Shown here in pieces: positions 48,798 through 58,496 of a stretch of 64,000 bases of DNA. Below the pieces are notes generated by a model that made no database searches, had not been told where the DNA came from, and saw nothing but the letters and a program-made list of their open reading frames with translations. Source of the stretch: Synechococcus sp. NOUM97013. GTDB lineage: Bacteria > Cyanobacteriota > Cyanobacteriia > PCC-6307 > Cyanobiaceae. The stretch lies in assembly GCF_014279815.1 (NCBI RefSeq), contig NZ_CP047941.1:1922001-1986000 (forward strand). The letters run 5' to 3'. Every line of letters begins with the position of its first letter. Position 1 is the first letter of the stretch. The translations under genes and the position numbers were made by a program.

Positions 48798-51755
48798 ATG
48801 ACCGTGACCGCCAGCAGCGGCAGCCCAAGGGTTTCCCCCCAGCTGTACGACACCCTGCCGCTCTCCAGCGTTCGCCAGGCAGAACAGCAAGACCGCTTCC
48901 CCGATGGAGGCGAGCTCGACACTCTGATCACCTTCTTCCGCAGCGGCAACGACCGACTAGAAGCGTCGCGGATCATTGCGTCGAACGCCGAGGCGATCGT
49001 GGCCCGTGCTGCCAACCGCATCTTTGTCGGTGGCACACCGCTGTCGTTCCTCGAAGCCCCCCTCAGCACTGGCGAACTCGCCCGGTCATCTGACGCCACA
49101 CCTTTGGCAGCTGACCAGGTGGCGTTCGAACAATCCGTGCGCACCTTTACCGGTGACAGCGGCATCACCAAACGGGGCAACTTCATCACGCGTCTGTTGG
49201 AAGGAACCGGTGGAGACGCTGATGTCCGCGTGGTTCTTCCCACGGGATTCAACGCCATCAGCGTGGCCAAATACGGTCCCGCCTTCATGCGCAAGTCCGT
49301 TCGCGACCTCGGATGGTTCCTGCGCTACGTGGGCTACGCGCTCGTCGCTGGTGACCCCAGCATCCTTGCGGTGAACACCCGCGGACTGCGCGACATCCTT
49401 GAGAAAAATTGCTCCCTGATCGCCACCAACGTGGCACTTCAGGAGATGCGTGCCGCCTGTGCGGAGCTGCTGCGAGAGCGTCCTGAAGCCCGCCGGCTGG
49501 CCATCGATTGCTTCAACGTGTTGTTGAAGGAACTGGCCGTCGCAACACCCTCCACACGCCAGAAACCCGGCAGCCCGGTGAGCCAGGGCTTACAGCTGCC
49601 CGCGATCTATGCCTTGGCATCGGAATCAGCTCAACGCTTTGAAATGCGACCGGGTCTGTCCGGCGCGGAAAAGGCAGAGATTGTTCGCGCGGCCTACAGG
49701 CAGGTGTTCGAACGCGACATCGCCAAGGGCTACTCACAGACCCCCTGTCGCTCGGAAGCCAGTCAGCTCGTGCAGGGCAAGATTTCCATGCGCGAGTTCA
49801 TTCGTGCTCTCGGTAAAAGCAAGGAATACAGAACCCAGTTCTACGGACGGTTTGTGAACAGCCGCGTCGTGGAGTTGGCCTATCGCCATTTCCTCGGTCG
49901 TGGCGTCAGCTCCCTGGAGGAATTCCGCAAGTCCTTCTCCATCGTGAGTGAGCAGGGGCTGAATGGACTCGTGGATGTCCTGGTCAACAGCAGCGAATAC
50001 GCACAGACCTTCGGAGAAGAAACGGTTCCCTATCTGCGTGATCTGGGAGAGGAAGCACAGGAAAGCGCTGGCTGGGGCTCCAACCGACGGCTGTTCAAAT
50101 TCAGCGCACCCTTCGAAGGCGCACCTCAATACGTGACGCTCTACGCGTCTTACCGCCAACCACTGGCTGATCAGCACGTCTACGGGGGGGGCAACGATCC
50201 CGTTGGCAACCAGTACGGAGCCATTTTCCCTTCGGGCACAGCGTCCGTCTCCACCCGACCGGCACCGTTCAGCTACGACACGCGCCGACTGCTGGTCAGC
50301 AACGGCATTGCACAGCCGGGACAGATGGACAGTCCTCAGTTCCGGGGAAGTCGACCACGCAAGGTGGGTCCCCGTGTGGTGAGGCTGCAGCAAATTGCCA
50401 CCGGCGGAGCAGCCATGCCTCGCAGGTCCGGACAACCCAGCATCCGCAATACCGAATCGTCCACCCAGGCGGTCATTCAGGCGGTCTACGTCCAGGTTCT
50501 CGGCAACGCCGGTTATGCCGGTGAACGTCTCGGATCCGAAGAAGCCCGCCTGGAGAATGGCGACATCAGCCTGAGGGATTTCGTCCGCAGCGTGGCCCGC
50601 TCCGACGCCTTCCGGCGCCGTTACTGGGAAGGCCTCTACATCGCGAAGGCCATCGAAGTGATGCACCGTCGCTTGCTCGGACGTCCAACGTTCGGCCGGT
50701 GGGAAATTGATGCGTTGTTCGACACCGCGGCTCGCCGCGGCTTCTACGGCGTTGTCGACGCTTTGCTCGACAGCAAGGATTACAAGGATTGCTTCGGTGA
50801 AGACACCGTTCCTTATGAGCGGTTCATCACTCCTGGCGATCTGAACACCCGTCGTGCACCGTCCCTGCGCAGACCGTTCGAAGCGGCAGCTGTGGCGGAT
50901 CTGACGATGGGAAGCCGGCCTGATGCCAGCCGAAGCACTGCATTTCGGGGCAGCGGCGAGCTGACCCAACGCAATCTTGCACCCAGCACCAGCAACAACG
51001 GTGGCATCACCAACTGGATGAACGGCATCAGCGAAGTGGCTCCAACCGGCCCCTGGAATCCCCGAATGCGCAGCATTCCGGATCGCTCGGGTCGCGGAAC
51101 GGGCTCAGGCACCGCTGAATCCTGGAGCCGTTCACTGAGTTCGCCGAGCACCTTCTCCGGCCGAGCTCGGATGGTTCAACCGGACCAACCTCAGGCGCGT
51201 CTTCAAGCCGCACTGCCCGTGGGCGATGCCGCCGGCTATCGGAGGCGGGCTGGCCTTCCGATGAAGGCAAAACTCGTACGCTCAGCCTCGGATTCCGAAC
51301 GCCGTGAGGTGCTGGATGCCGTTTACAGGCAACTGCTGAATCGTGTGCCTCTGCAGGCGGAACGTCTCCAGACACCTGAATCAATGCTGCGCGATGGCCA
51401 GATCGATCTCGAGGGTTTCATTGAGTCAGTCGCTCTCAGTGAAGCGTTCCAGGAACGTCTCTCTCGTATGGCCCCGCTTCGTGCTGCAACGGCCGCAACC
51501 ATGGCCCTTTTGGGACGGGCCTCAACCCCGGCAGAAACCAGTCGCTTTCTGCAGATTCGTGCCGAATCCGGTCAACCCGATGCGGTGAGAGATGTGTTGA
51601 CGCTGAGGGCATCAACCGGCGTGGATCCCTCTGATGTCCCCGATCTGGACAATCTGAGCACGCGGCTTGGGGTTGCTCAGTCAACACTTGCTCGTACCGC
51701 CAGCCTCTATCGGGGCAATGCAGGCCTGACACCTCCTCCGGGGGACGCCCTCTGA
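48798..51755 (+). CDS. apcE: Phycobilisome core-membrane linker (ApcE, LCM)
   Basis: This large linker and terminal energy emitter anchors the phycobilisome core to the thylakoid. It has 985 residues. The N-terminal phycobiliprotein-like domain (about 20-230) is split by a PB-loop and carries the chromophore Cys205 (LEKNCSLIATNVALQEMRAA). Three linker (REP) domains follow: near 265-440 (VYRQVFERD-like), 530-700 (AVIQAVYVQVLGNAGYAGER) and 810-940 (VLDAVYRQLLNRVPLQAERL), joined by Ser/Pro/Gly-rich arms. Three REPs fit a tricylindrical core. The ATG at 48798 is chosen (MTVTASSGSP). The gene is followed by its own terminator, apart from apcABC. Confidence 0.97.
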   Translation: MTVTASSGSPRVSPQLYDTLPLSSVRQAEQQDRFPDGGELDTLITFFRSGNDRLEASRIIASNAEAIVARAANRIFVGGTPLSFLEAPLSTGELARSSDATPLAADQVAFEQSVRTFTGDSGITKRGNFITRLLEGTGGDADVRVVLPTGFNAISVAKYGPAFMRKSVRDLGWFLRYVGYALVAGDPSILAVNTRGLRDILEKNCSLIATNVALQEMRAACAELLRERPEARRLAIDCFNVLLKELAVATPSTRQKPGSPVSQGLQLPAIYALASESAQRFEMRPGLSGAEKAEIVRAAYRQVFERDIAKGYSQTPCRSEASQLVQGKISMREFIRALGKSKEYRTQFYGRFVNSRVVELAYRHFLGRGVSSLEEFRKSFSIVSEQGLNGLVDVLVNSSEYAQTFGEETVPYLRDLGEEAQESAGWGSNRRLFKFSAPFEGAPQYVTLYASYRQPLADQHVYGGGNDPVGNQYGAIFPSGTASVSTRPAPFSYDTRRLLVSNGIAQPGQMDSPQFRGSRPRKVGPRVVRLQQIATGGAAMPRRSGQPSIRNTESSTQAVIQAVYVQVLGNAGYAGERLGSEEARLENGDISLRDFVRSVARSDAFRRRYWEGLYIAKAIEVMHRRLLGRPTFGRWEIDALFDTAARRGFYGVVDALLDSKDYKDCFGEDTVPYERFITPGDLNTRRAPSLRRPFEAAAVADLTMGSRPDASRSTAFRGSGELTQRNLAPSTSNNGGITNWMNGISEVAPTGPWNPRMRSIPDRSGRGTGSGTAESWSRSLSSPSTFSGRARMVQPDQPQARLQAALPVGDAAGYRRRAGLPMKAKLVRSASDSERREVLDAVYRQLLNRVPLQAERLQTPESMLRDGQIDLEGFIESVALSEAFQERLSRMAPLRAATAATMALLGRASTPAETSRFLQIRAESGQPDAVRDVLTLRASTGVDPSDVPDLDNLSTRLGVAQSTLARTASLYRGNAGLTPPPGDAL

Positions 51756-51783
51756 CCAGAACAAGTCGTTCGGAAGCCATGAT

Positions 51784-51803
51784 TTGAATCCAATTGGATT
51801 CAA
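51784..51803. repeat. Perfect 20-base palindrome after apcE
   Basis: TTGAATCCAA followed directly by its complement TTGGATTCAA. It lies 28 bases after the apcE stop and 14 bases before the terminator. It has no loop, so as RNA it would fold poorly; as DNA it resembles a dimeric-protein site. Confidence 0.7.
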
Positions 51804-51817
51804 CCCAACATTATTTG

Positions 51818-51847
51818 AGCCGGAGCAATCAAGTCCTCCGGCTTTTT
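51818..51847 (+). terminator. Rho-independent terminator after apcE
   Basis: AGCCGGAG and CTCCGGCT pair around a ten-base loop and are followed by a short T-run (TTTTC). It lies about 60 bases beyond the apcE stop. Confidence 0.8.
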
Positions 51848-52176
51848 CATGCCTATTTATCAATAAAGGGCCGCAATCCCACGATAAGAACTTCAACTTC
51901 AGGGCCATAGACTGCCAATGAAGATCTGTTACCGGGACTCAGCCGCTTCAGGCTGCTGAATGAGAATCACGTTGGCCTGACTGCTCTCGGCATCGCGAAC
52001 AGACCGGCGCCACCCGGAAAGTCAACAGATACAACATCTGAGGCTCTTTCCACTCGGATTTCCCCGATCCGAGCCCCCGCGGCCCTTAAGCTGCATCCGA
52101 TCTCAATCGAGATCTCCACACCACTCACCGGATACCGGTCTCCTACGGGCGGCCGCTTGCTTCGAGGTAGAACTGC

Positions 52177-52662
52177 ATGAGCATCGTCTCCAACTCGATC
52201 ATCAACGCGGACGCCGAAGCCCGCTATCTCAGCCCAGGCGAACTGGACCAGATCAAGGCTTTCGTCAGCGGCGGACAACGTCGTCTGCGTGTCGCTCAGG
52301 TTCTCAGCGAGAGCCGCGAACGCATCGTCAAGACCGCTGGTGGTCAACTGTTTCAAAAGCGTCCCGATGTCATTTCTCCCGGTGGTAACGCCTATGGAGA
52401 AGCGATGACAGCCACCTGTCTCCGGGACATGGATTACTACCTCCGACTCGTCACCTACGGCGTTGTTGCCGGTGACGTCACCCCTATCGAAGAGATCGGA
52501 GTGATCGGCGCCCGTGAGCTTTATCGCTCCCTTGGCACCCCCCTCGAAGCCATGGCTGAAGCTGTGCGCGAGATGAAGACCGTGGCCATGGGCATCCTCA
52601 GCGGTGCTGATGCCGAGGAAGCCGGCTTCTACTTCGACTACGTGGTGGGCGCTCTCGCCTGA
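52177..52662 (+). CDS. apcA: Allophycocyanin alpha subunit
   Basis: This core phycobiliprotein binds one phycocyanobilin and passes energy to ApcE. It has 161 residues, the exact family length. The bilin Cys81 is in [19 protein letters not shown]. The start [20 protein letters not shown] and end [14 protein letters not shown] match the family. The gene is first of apcA-apcB-apcC, with a short 39-base gap to apcB. Confidence 0.98.
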   Translation: MSIVSNSIINADAEARYLSPGELDQIKAFVSGGQRRLRVAQVLSESRERIVKTAGGQLFQKRPDVISPGGNAYGEAMTATCLRDMDYYLRLVTYGVVAGDVTPIEEIGVIGARELYRSLGTPLEAMAEAVREMKTVAMGILSGADAEEAGFYFDYVVGALA

Positions 52663-52701
52663 TCCCCGATACCAACGCTCCCTTCACGTCACTTCTGATC
52701 C

Positions 52702-53190
52702 ATGCAAGACGCGATCACCAACGTCATCAACAAGTCCGACGTCCAAGGTCTGTACCTGGACACGGCGTCCATGACCAACCTCGAGAGCTACTTCGCCAGC
52801 GGTGAGCTCCGCGTCAGGGCTGCTGCCACGATCAGCGCGAATGCTTCGGCCATCATTCGCGATGCCGTGGCCAAGGCTCTGCTCTATTCGGACATCACCC
52901 GTCCCGGTGGCAACATGTACACCACACGTCGCTATGCAGCTTGCATCCGCGATCTGGACTACTACCTGCGCTACTCCACCTACGCCATGCTGGCTGGTGA
53001 CACCTCGATTCTCGATGAGCGTGTGTTGAACGGTCTCAAGGAGACCTACAACTCTCTGGGTGTGCCCATCGGTGCAACGGTTCAAGCCATCCAAGCCATG
53101 AAGGAAGTGACCGCTTCCTTAGTTGGTCCTGACGCCGGCAAGGAAATGGGTGTGTATTTCGACTACATCTGCTCCGGCCTCGGCAACTGA
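52702..53190 (+). CDS. apcB: Allophycocyanin beta subunit
   Basis: This is the partner of ApcA in the allophycocyanin trimers of the core. It has 162 residues. The bilin Cys81 is in [20 protein letters not shown]; Asn71 ([11 protein letters not shown]) is the usual site of N-methylation. The start [20 protein letters not shown] and end [15 protein letters not shown] match. apcC begins four bases after its stop. Confidence 0.98.
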   Translation: MQDAITNVINKSDVQGLYLDTASMTNLESYFASGELRVRAAATISANASAIIRDAVAKALLYSDITRPGGNMYTTRRYAACIRDLDYYLRYSTYAMLAGDTSILDERVLNGLKETYNSLGVPIGATVQAIQAMKEVTASLVGPDAGKEMGVYFDYICSGLGN

Positions 53191-53194
53191 GCCA

Positions 53195-53395
53195 ATGCGG
53201 TTGTTCAAAGTCACCGCCTGTATCCCCAGTCCTGAAAAGGTTCGGACGCAGCGCGAATTGCAAAACACCTTCTTTACGAAGTGGGTGCCCTACGACAGCT
53301 GGTTTGCTGAGCAACAGCGCATCCAGAAACAGGGAGGTCGAATCATCAAAGTTGAGCTCTGCACGGGAAACCGTCAGGTCAACGTGGGCAACTGA
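53195..53395 (+). CDS. apcC: Phycobilisome core linker, 7.8 kDa
   Basis: This small linker caps allophycocyanin trimers. It has 66 residues: MRLFKVTACIPSPEKVRTQR, ELQNTFFTKWVPYDSWFAEQ and QRIQKQGGRIIKVELCTGNR, ending QVNVGN, which is the CpcD-like domain. The ATG at 53195 is chosen by the family's RLFKVTAC start. It is the last gene of apcABC; a strong terminator follows at 53418. Confidence 0.96.
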   Translation: MRLFKVTACIPSPEKVRTQRELQNTFFTKWVPYDSWFAEQQRIQKQGGRIIKVELCTGNRQVNVGN

Positions 53396-53417
53396 GCATC
53401 AGTTCCTCCATCTTTCG

Positions 53418-53444
53418 AAACCCGGCCTTAGGTCGGGTTTTTTT
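53418..53444 (+). terminator. Rho-independent terminator after apcC
   Basis: AAACCCGGCC and GGTCGGGTTT pair (one wobble) around a three-base loop and are followed by a run of Ts. It lies 23 bases after the apcC stop. Confidence 0.92.
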
Positions 53445-53561
53445 GTGGGAGATCCCTTGGCAAACCCTGATTCGGACGGCTCAATAGAAGCAATATTGTG
53501 AATCGTTTTGAGCAGCGCCAGCGTGATCTCCAAAAGGAGTCGATCCTCACGGAGGGGCACT

Positions 53562-54800
53562 GTGAAGGAGCGGAACGCCATAGCCTCTGACCCCAGCCCC
53601 TTCTGGCAACGCCACTTACCTCTCGACTGGTCGTTGTGGCCGGCGGAAGCAAGACTTTTACTGACGCTTACAGCCATCTGGAGCCTGGCTGGACTACTTG
53701 TTTTGGCATCAGCCAGCTGGTGGGTCGCAGCGCGGGAACAGGGAGAAGGGGCCTACTACCTCAAGCGACAGCTGGTCTGGATGACCGCGAGCTGGAGCCT
53801 GATGGCCTTCACCGCCTCCATCAATCTGAGGCGATGGCTCAAAGTGGCAGGACCAGCACTCTGGATTGGCTGTCTGCTGATCGCCGCCACCCTGGTGATG
53901 GGAACAACCGTCAATGGCGCCAGCCGCTGGCTGGTGATCGGTCCCATCCAGATCCAACCGTCGGAATTGGTCAAACCATTCGTGGTGCTCCAGGCCGCCA
54001 ACCTGTTTGCCCATTGGAAGCGAACGCGCCTGGATCAGAAACTGCTCTGGCTCAGCAGCTTCGGCATCTTGGTGCTGCTCATTCTCAAACAGCCCAATCT
54101 GAGTACGGCGGCACTCAGCGGTCTACTGATCTGGTTGATGGCCTTTTCAGCAGGTCTTCCGCTGGTTCAACTCTTCGGCACCGCCATCGGCGGAGCCATG
54201 CTGGGAACTGCCAGCATCCTGATCAACGAGTACCAGCGATTGCGGGTGATTTCGTTTCTGAACCCCTGGAAAGACCCGCAAGGCGATGGGTACCAATTGA
54301 TTCAGAGCCTTCTAGCCATCGGCTCAGGAGGGCCGTTCGGACAGGGGTTCGGACTCTCGACCCAGAAGCTTCAGTACCTGCCGATCCAGAGCACTGATTT
54401 CATTTTTGCGGTCTATGCCGAGGAATTCGGACTGGTGGGCTCTCTCTTGCTGTTGCTGTTCCTGATGCTGATCGGCTATCTGGGCCTGCGCGTGGCCTTG
54501 CGCTGTCGCAACAACCAAGCCCGCCTGGTGGCCATTGGTTGTGCCACGCTCCTGGTGGGCCAATCAGTGATGAATATCGCTGTGGCTTCTGGAGCGATGC
54601 CCACCACAGGCCTACCGCTGCCACTGATGAGTTATGGAGGCAACTCCCTGCTCTCGAGTCTGATGATTGTGGGTCTTTTACTCCGATGCTCGCTGGAATC
54701 GACGGGACTGATCGGCGGACGTGGCGTCGGCCAGAGGCCAGCTTCGGAGCGCCGTCGACGACGGGCACGACCAGCACATTCATCCGGTCATCCCATCTGA
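53562..54800 (+). CDS. ftsW: FtsW/RodA/SpoVE-family peptidoglycan polymerase
   Basis: This SEDS-family glycosyltransferase polymerises lipid II, in septal growth if FtsW. It has 412 residues from the GTG at 53562, which has a good ribosome site (GGAGGGG, five bases). About nine to ten membrane helices are visible, e.g. LLLTLTAIWSLAGLLVLASA. Family motifs: VNGASRWLVIGPIQIQPSEL, LKQPNLSTAALSGLLIWLMA, SGGPFGQGFGLSTQKLQYLP, STDFIFAVYAEEFGLVGSLL, then LPLPLMSYGGNSLLSSLMIV. The C-terminus is basic. RodA is the alternative, but the short N-terminal charged tail fits FtsW. Confidence 0.9.
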   Translation: MKERNAIASDPSPFWQRHLPLDWSLWPAEARLLLTLTAIWSLAGLLVLASASWWVAAREQGEGAYYLKRQLVWMTASWSLMAFTASINLRRWLKVAGPALWIGCLLIAATLVMGTTVNGASRWLVIGPIQIQPSELVKPFVVLQAANLFAHWKRTRLDQKLLWLSSFGILVLLILKQPNLSTAALSGLLIWLMAFSAGLPLVQLFGTAIGGAMLGTASILINEYQRLRVISFLNPWKDPQGDGYQLIQSLLAIGSGGPFGQGFGLSTQKLQYLPIQSTDFIFAVYAEEFGLVGSLLLLLFLMLIGYLGLRVALRCRNNQARLVAIGCATLLVGQSVMNIAVASGAMPTTGLPLPLMSYGGNSLLSSLMIVGLLLRCSLESTGLIGGRGVGQRPASERRRRRARPAHSSGHPI

Positions 54801-54922
54801 TTCCCATCCGCAGGAACAACGGTCACAGGACTGCGCTTCGACAGCTGCACTGCAAGGATCAGTAATCTTGATTTTGTCTCTTCCGGCTCGGGCAGACCAC
54901 CATCGCCTTCCTCGACCTGGCC

Positions 54923-55621
54923 TTGTCAGACCTGGCCCGCAGCGGTGAGCAGCTGCTGAACAACACCCTGCAGCAACCGGGGCCGCTGAGCCTCGGCATT
55001 GTTCTGCTAGTGGGAGCGCTCACCAGCCTGGGCCCATGCTCCCTGTCATTGCTCCCCGTGACCATGGCTTACCTGGCAGGGTTCGACAGTGAACAACCAC
55101 CCTGGCAACGCAGCCTCGCTTTCTGCACCGGGATCGTTGGTGCCCTGGTGATGCTGGGCAGTCTGAGTGGATTGCTGGGTGGAATCTACGGACAGGTTCC
55201 CGGACTGATTCCCACCCTCGTGGCAATTCTGGCCGTGGTGATGGGGCTCAATCTGCTTGGCATTGTGCGTGTGCCGCTGCCAGCAGGTCCCGATCCTCAG
55301 GCCTGGAGCCGTCACGTTCCAGCACCATTGGCTCCGATCGCAGCTGGCCTTGCCTTCGGCTTGGCTGCTTCACCTTGCACCACCCCAGTGCTTGCAGTCC
55401 TGTTGGCGTGGATCGCCAGCACAGGGAATCCTGTGCTCGGCCTCCTGTTTCTGCTCAGCTTTGGGATCGGCCAGGTGCTGCCACTGCTCCTGGCGGGCAG
55501 TGTTGCTGCATCGATTCCCAAACTCATGGCCCTGCGCTCAATCAGTCGCTGGATCCCCAGCATCAGCGGCGTGATTCTGCTCACGGTCGGCACGCTCACA
55601 CTGCTGGCGAGAGTGGTTTAG
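54923..55621 (+). CDS. ccdA: Cytochrome c biogenesis protein CcdA
   Basis: This thylakoid-membrane protein carries reducing power to the lumen so that apocytochrome cysteines are kept reduced for haem attachment (System II). It has 232 residues from a TTG start. About six membrane helices. The redox Cys39 is in [20 protein letters not shown] and Cys152 in [20 protein letters not shown]. Its stop is followed two bases later by the Ccs1 start, so they form an operon. Clients would include psbV (9.2 kb) and cytochrome f. Confidence 0.93.
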   Translation: MSDLARSGEQLLNNTLQQPGPLSLGIVLLVGALTSLGPCSLSLLPVTMAYLAGFDSEQPPWQRSLAFCTGIVGALVMLGSLSGLLGGIYGQVPGLIPTLVAILAVVMGLNLLGIVRVPLPAGPDPQAWSRHVPAPLAPIAAGLAFGLAASPCTTPVLAVLLAWIASTGNPVLGLLFLLSFGIGQVLPLLLAGSVAASIPKLMALRSISRWIPSISGVILLTVGTLTLLARVV

Positions 55622-55623
55622 GC

Positions 55624-56916
55624 ATGCCGTTATTCAAACGAATACTGGCGATCCTTTCGGACCTGCGACTGGCGATCGCTTTACTGCTGCTGATCGCTCT
55701 GGCCAGTGCTCTTGGAACCATTCTTCCTCAGCAGGAAGCCACTGATCTGTATCTGGAACGCTTCAATGCAGACCCATGGCTGGGCCTGATTAACGGCGAC
55801 CTGATGCTGCGTCTGCAGCTTGATCATGTGTACGCCAGCAACTGGTTTCTGACCCTGCTAGCCCTGCTGGGACTGGCCCTGATGCTCTGCAGCTGGCGCC
55901 GGCAATGGCCTGCTCTGCAGGCGGCGCTGCGCTGGATCGACTATTCCCGCCCAAGGCAGCTCAGCAAGCTGGCGCTGGCTGAAACACGCACCTGCTCAGA
56001 CAGTGAAGAAGCGCTGAACGCTCTGGCCGGTGAGCTGAAAGCGAACGGATGGGACGTCCGGCAACAGAGCGATCGCTTGGCGGCCCGTCGCGGCGTGGTG
56101 GGCAAAGTCGGACCGCTGCTAGTGCACACCGGTCTGGTGCTTCTCCTGATCGGAGCCGCATGGGGAGCCTTGGCCGGTCAGCGACTGGAGCGCTTTCTCG
56201 CGCCTGGACGTTCACTGGATCTCCTCAGTCCATCAGGCGACAGCCGGCTGAGCGTCACCCTCAAGGATTTCGCCATCGAACGCGATCCCGCCGGTCGGCC
56301 TGAACAGTTCAGTTCCACCCTCCAGTTGACGCCGACCGGCGAACCCGAGGATGAACGCAAGATCAGTGTGAATCATCCGCTGCGCTATCGAGGCATGACC
56401 GTCTATCAGGCGGACTGGTCTCTGGCCGCGATCACCGTGCAGATCGGGCGAAGCCCCCAGTTGCAACTGCCACTCAGCACCTTTCCAGAGCTTGGTGATC
56501 AGATCTGGGGGCTTGTGCTTCCCACGCGTCCGGACGGCAGCGAACCGGTGTTTCTGAGCACAGGAAGTGAGCAGGGCCCGGTTCAAGTGTTCGATGCAGA
56601 CGGAAGTCTGATCACCAATCTGCGACCCGGTGGCGATGGAACGGACGTCAAAGGACTGCCGCTGCGGGTGGTGGAGATCATGCCGGCAAGTGGGCTGCTT
56701 CTGAAACGAGACCCTGGCGTTCCCCTGGTGTACGTGGGATTTGCCATCACCCTGCTGGGAGGCGGCCTGAGCATGGTGGCTACCCGACAGATCTGGGCCG
56801 TAACGGAAACGACCCCGGCCCGCCTTCATGTGGCAGGCCTCTGCAATCGCAACCTGGCTGGGTTTGCAGCAGAACTTCCTGCGCTGATCAGCAGGGTTGA
56901 CGCTCTCCGTGGCTGA
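55624..56916 (+). CDS. ccs1: Cytochrome c biogenesis protein Ccs1 (ResB)
   Basis: This is half of the System II haem lyase, working with CcsA to attach haem to c-type cytochromes. It has 430 residues from the ATG at 55624. Three N-terminal helices ([40 protein letters not shown] and [20 protein letters not shown]) precede a large lumenal domain, and a fourth helix ([20 protein letters not shown]) is near the end. Family motifs: [15 protein letters not shown] and [20 protein letters not shown]. It is co-transcribed with ccdA. Its last 29 bases overlap the 3' end of queF on the other strand. Confidence 0.94.
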   Translation: MPLFKRILAILSDLRLAIALLLLIALASALGTILPQQEATDLYLERFNADPWLGLINGDLMLRLQLDHVYASNWFLTLLALLGLALMLCSWRRQWPALQAALRWIDYSRPRQLSKLALAETRTCSDSEEALNALAGELKANGWDVRQQSDRLAARRGVVGKVGPLLVHTGLVLLLIGAAWGALAGQRLERFLAPGRSLDLLSPSGDSRLSVTLKDFAIERDPAGRPEQFSSTLQLTPTGEPEDERKISVNHPLRYRGMTVYQADWSLAAITVQIGRSPQLQLPLSTFPELGDQIWGLVLPTRPDGSEPVFLSTGSEQGPVQVFDADGSLITNLRPGGDGTDVKGLPLRVVEIMPASGLLLKRDPGVPLVYVGFAITLLGGGLSMVATRQIWAVTETTPARLHVAGLCNRNLAGFAAELPALISRVDALRG

Positions 56917-57298
56917 CCCGAACCACAGTGTGCACATTGCCGCGGGGATGAAAGTCGGCCTCAAGCTGCATCCAGACCGGATCGCAGGCTTCAACCAAGT
57001 CATCCAGGATGCGATTGGCCACCTCCTCATGGGAGATGGTCTTGTCGCGGTAACTGTTGACGTAGAGCTTGATGGCCTTCAGTTCCACCACACGCGGGCC
57101 GGGCTGATACATCAGACGCAGCACCGCAAAGTCGGGATAGCCGGAAAACGGGCAGAGACAGGTGAACTCCGGCAGTTCAATTGACACTTCAAAAGGGCGA
57201 CCGGGACGCGGATTGTCAAAGCAGATCAGCTCGGCTTCGGCGATTGCCCGCTCGCCATACAGGGGGGTCCGGGTGGATTCCGACGTGGAAGCACTCAT
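56888..57298 (-). CDS. queF: NADPH-dependent 7-cyano-7-deazaguanine reductase
   Basis: This enzyme reduces preQ0 to preQ1 in queuosine synthesis. It is the 136-residue short (unimodular) QueF form from the ATG at 57298. The catalytic Cys is in [20 protein letters not shown], with the substrate Glu in [19 protein letters not shown] and the His in [19 protein letters not shown]. End: [19 protein letters not shown]. It is transcribed alone, converging on ccs1. Confidence 0.93.
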   Translation of the reverse strand: MSASTSESTRTPLYGERAIAEAELICFDNPRPGRPFEVSIELPEFTCLCPFSGYPDFAVLRLMYQPGPRVVELKAIKLYVNSYRDKTISHEEVANRILDDLVEACDPVWMQLEADFHPRGNVHTVVRVSHGERQPC

Positions 57299-57594
57299 CA
57301 AACGAGAGAAACGCAACGCTTTGTAAAAACCCTAAAACCCAGCGTCACCGTCAGCGGCAAGCCCAGTGCGAAGAACAATCCGGCAAAACCCCATCACAGA
57401 ACTCAAAACTGTTCGCCATGAACAGCAGAAATAAGGTAGAAATGCATTGAAGGACAAACCGTTGGGCTTGGGCCTGGCTTGCCAGCCCCTCACCAGCCGG
57501 AAGTAGCCACCCGCGCGGCGAAGCAACGCTCCTTCCCACGAAGCGATCCCGATCACCGATCGGACAACACGCCATCCCTTCGAGGCCAGACCCG
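57299..57594. other. Non-coding stretch between queF and the DUF4278 gene
   Basis: About 296 bases between two divergent starts. It is less GC-rich near 57390-57460. I see no convincing ORF, RNA gene or operator; promoters for both flanking genes are expected here. Confidence 0.4.
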
Positions 57595-57810
57595 ATGAAA
57601 ACCCAAGAGCGCACCTACCGCGGCGTCACCTACAACCCCGCAAACCACGAGCGCCTCAGCCACGCCAGCGTCGACCACACCTACCGCGGCCGCCACTACG
57701 ACGCGCCTCTGAGCCACGCCGCAGCGACCGAGTCCACCGTGGAACTCCACTACCGCGGCAGCATCTATCAGCACCGCCGCGCGCAGGCAGAGGTCCAGCT
57801 CAACTCCTGA
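57595..57810 (+). CDS. DUF4278-type protein with YRG repeats (71 aa)
   Basis: This small protein of 71 residues has three repeats of the form YRG-x-x-Y: RTYRGVTYNP (residues 7-16), HTYRGRHYDA (28-37) and LHYRGSIYQH (51-60). The YRG-x-x-Y element is the core of DUF4278, a short cyanobacterial family of unknown function. It is rich in His, Tyr and Arg. The ATG at 57595 is clear. A possible terminator follows at 57839. Confidence 0.78.
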   Translation: MKTQERTYRGVTYNPANHERLSHASVDHTYRGRHYDAPLSHAAATESTVELHYRGSIYQHRRAQAEVQLNS

Positions 57811-57838
57811 TTCTGTAGCAACGCGTACATCTTTCGAG

Positions 57839-57880
57839 AGAGCCGCAGGTCGTAATAGAGACGTCGTCTGTGGCTCTTTC
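57839..57880 (+). terminator. Possible terminator before the 75-aa ORF
   Basis: AGAGCCGCAG and CTGTGGCTCT form a ten-base stem (one wobble) around a 19-base loop, followed by TTTC. It ends immediately before the ATG at 57881, so it could instead be a leader structure for that gene. Confidence 0.5.
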
Positions 57881-58108
57881 ATGGATCTCCGTCTGCTCGC
57901 TGAAGGCACCTCCTTCCGGTTGGTTCCAGCAAGCGTCCACGGAATCCTTTGGCTTCAGACCCATTTCGAGTCGGAGCACTGGGAGCTCCTGGCCGACGGA
58001 CTCATCACCCTGTGCAGAGATGACGTTGAGAGCCTCTGCTCTGATGCAGCCGAAGCAGGACTGAGCCTGGATCCATTGCCCTCACCCACCTCCTCAAATC
58101 GCGTCTGA
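57881..58108 (+). CDS. Conserved hypothetical protein (75 aa)
   Basis: I do not recognise a named family. It has 75 residues: DLRLLAEGTSFRLVPASVHG, ILWLQTHFESEHWELLADGL and ITLCRDDVESLCSDAAEAGL, then SLDPLPSPTSS. It is acidic, with no membrane segment. It is 33 bases upstream of glnB on the same strand and so may share its transcript, although no link to nitrogen control is visible. Confidence 0.62.
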   Translation: MDLRLLAEGTSFRLVPASVHGILWLQTHFESEHWELLADGLITLCRDDVESLCSDAAEAGLSLDPLPSPTSSNRV

Positions 58109-58480
<372 letters not shown>

Positions 58481-58496
58481 ATCGACAGTCCCCTTC

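Larger units (their letters stand above)
51756..52176 (+). other. apcE-apcA intergenic region and long apcA leader
   Basis: About 420 bases. The first 90 hold a 20-base palindrome and the apcE terminator. The remaining ~330 bases before apcA have no ORF of note and should contain the apcABC promoter and a long leader; I cannot place -35/-10 elements with confidence. Confidence 0.5.

Noticed and set aside
49734-50969. 411-codon open frame antisense to apcE
   Set aside because: Entirely opposite a coding region with well-defined linker domains.
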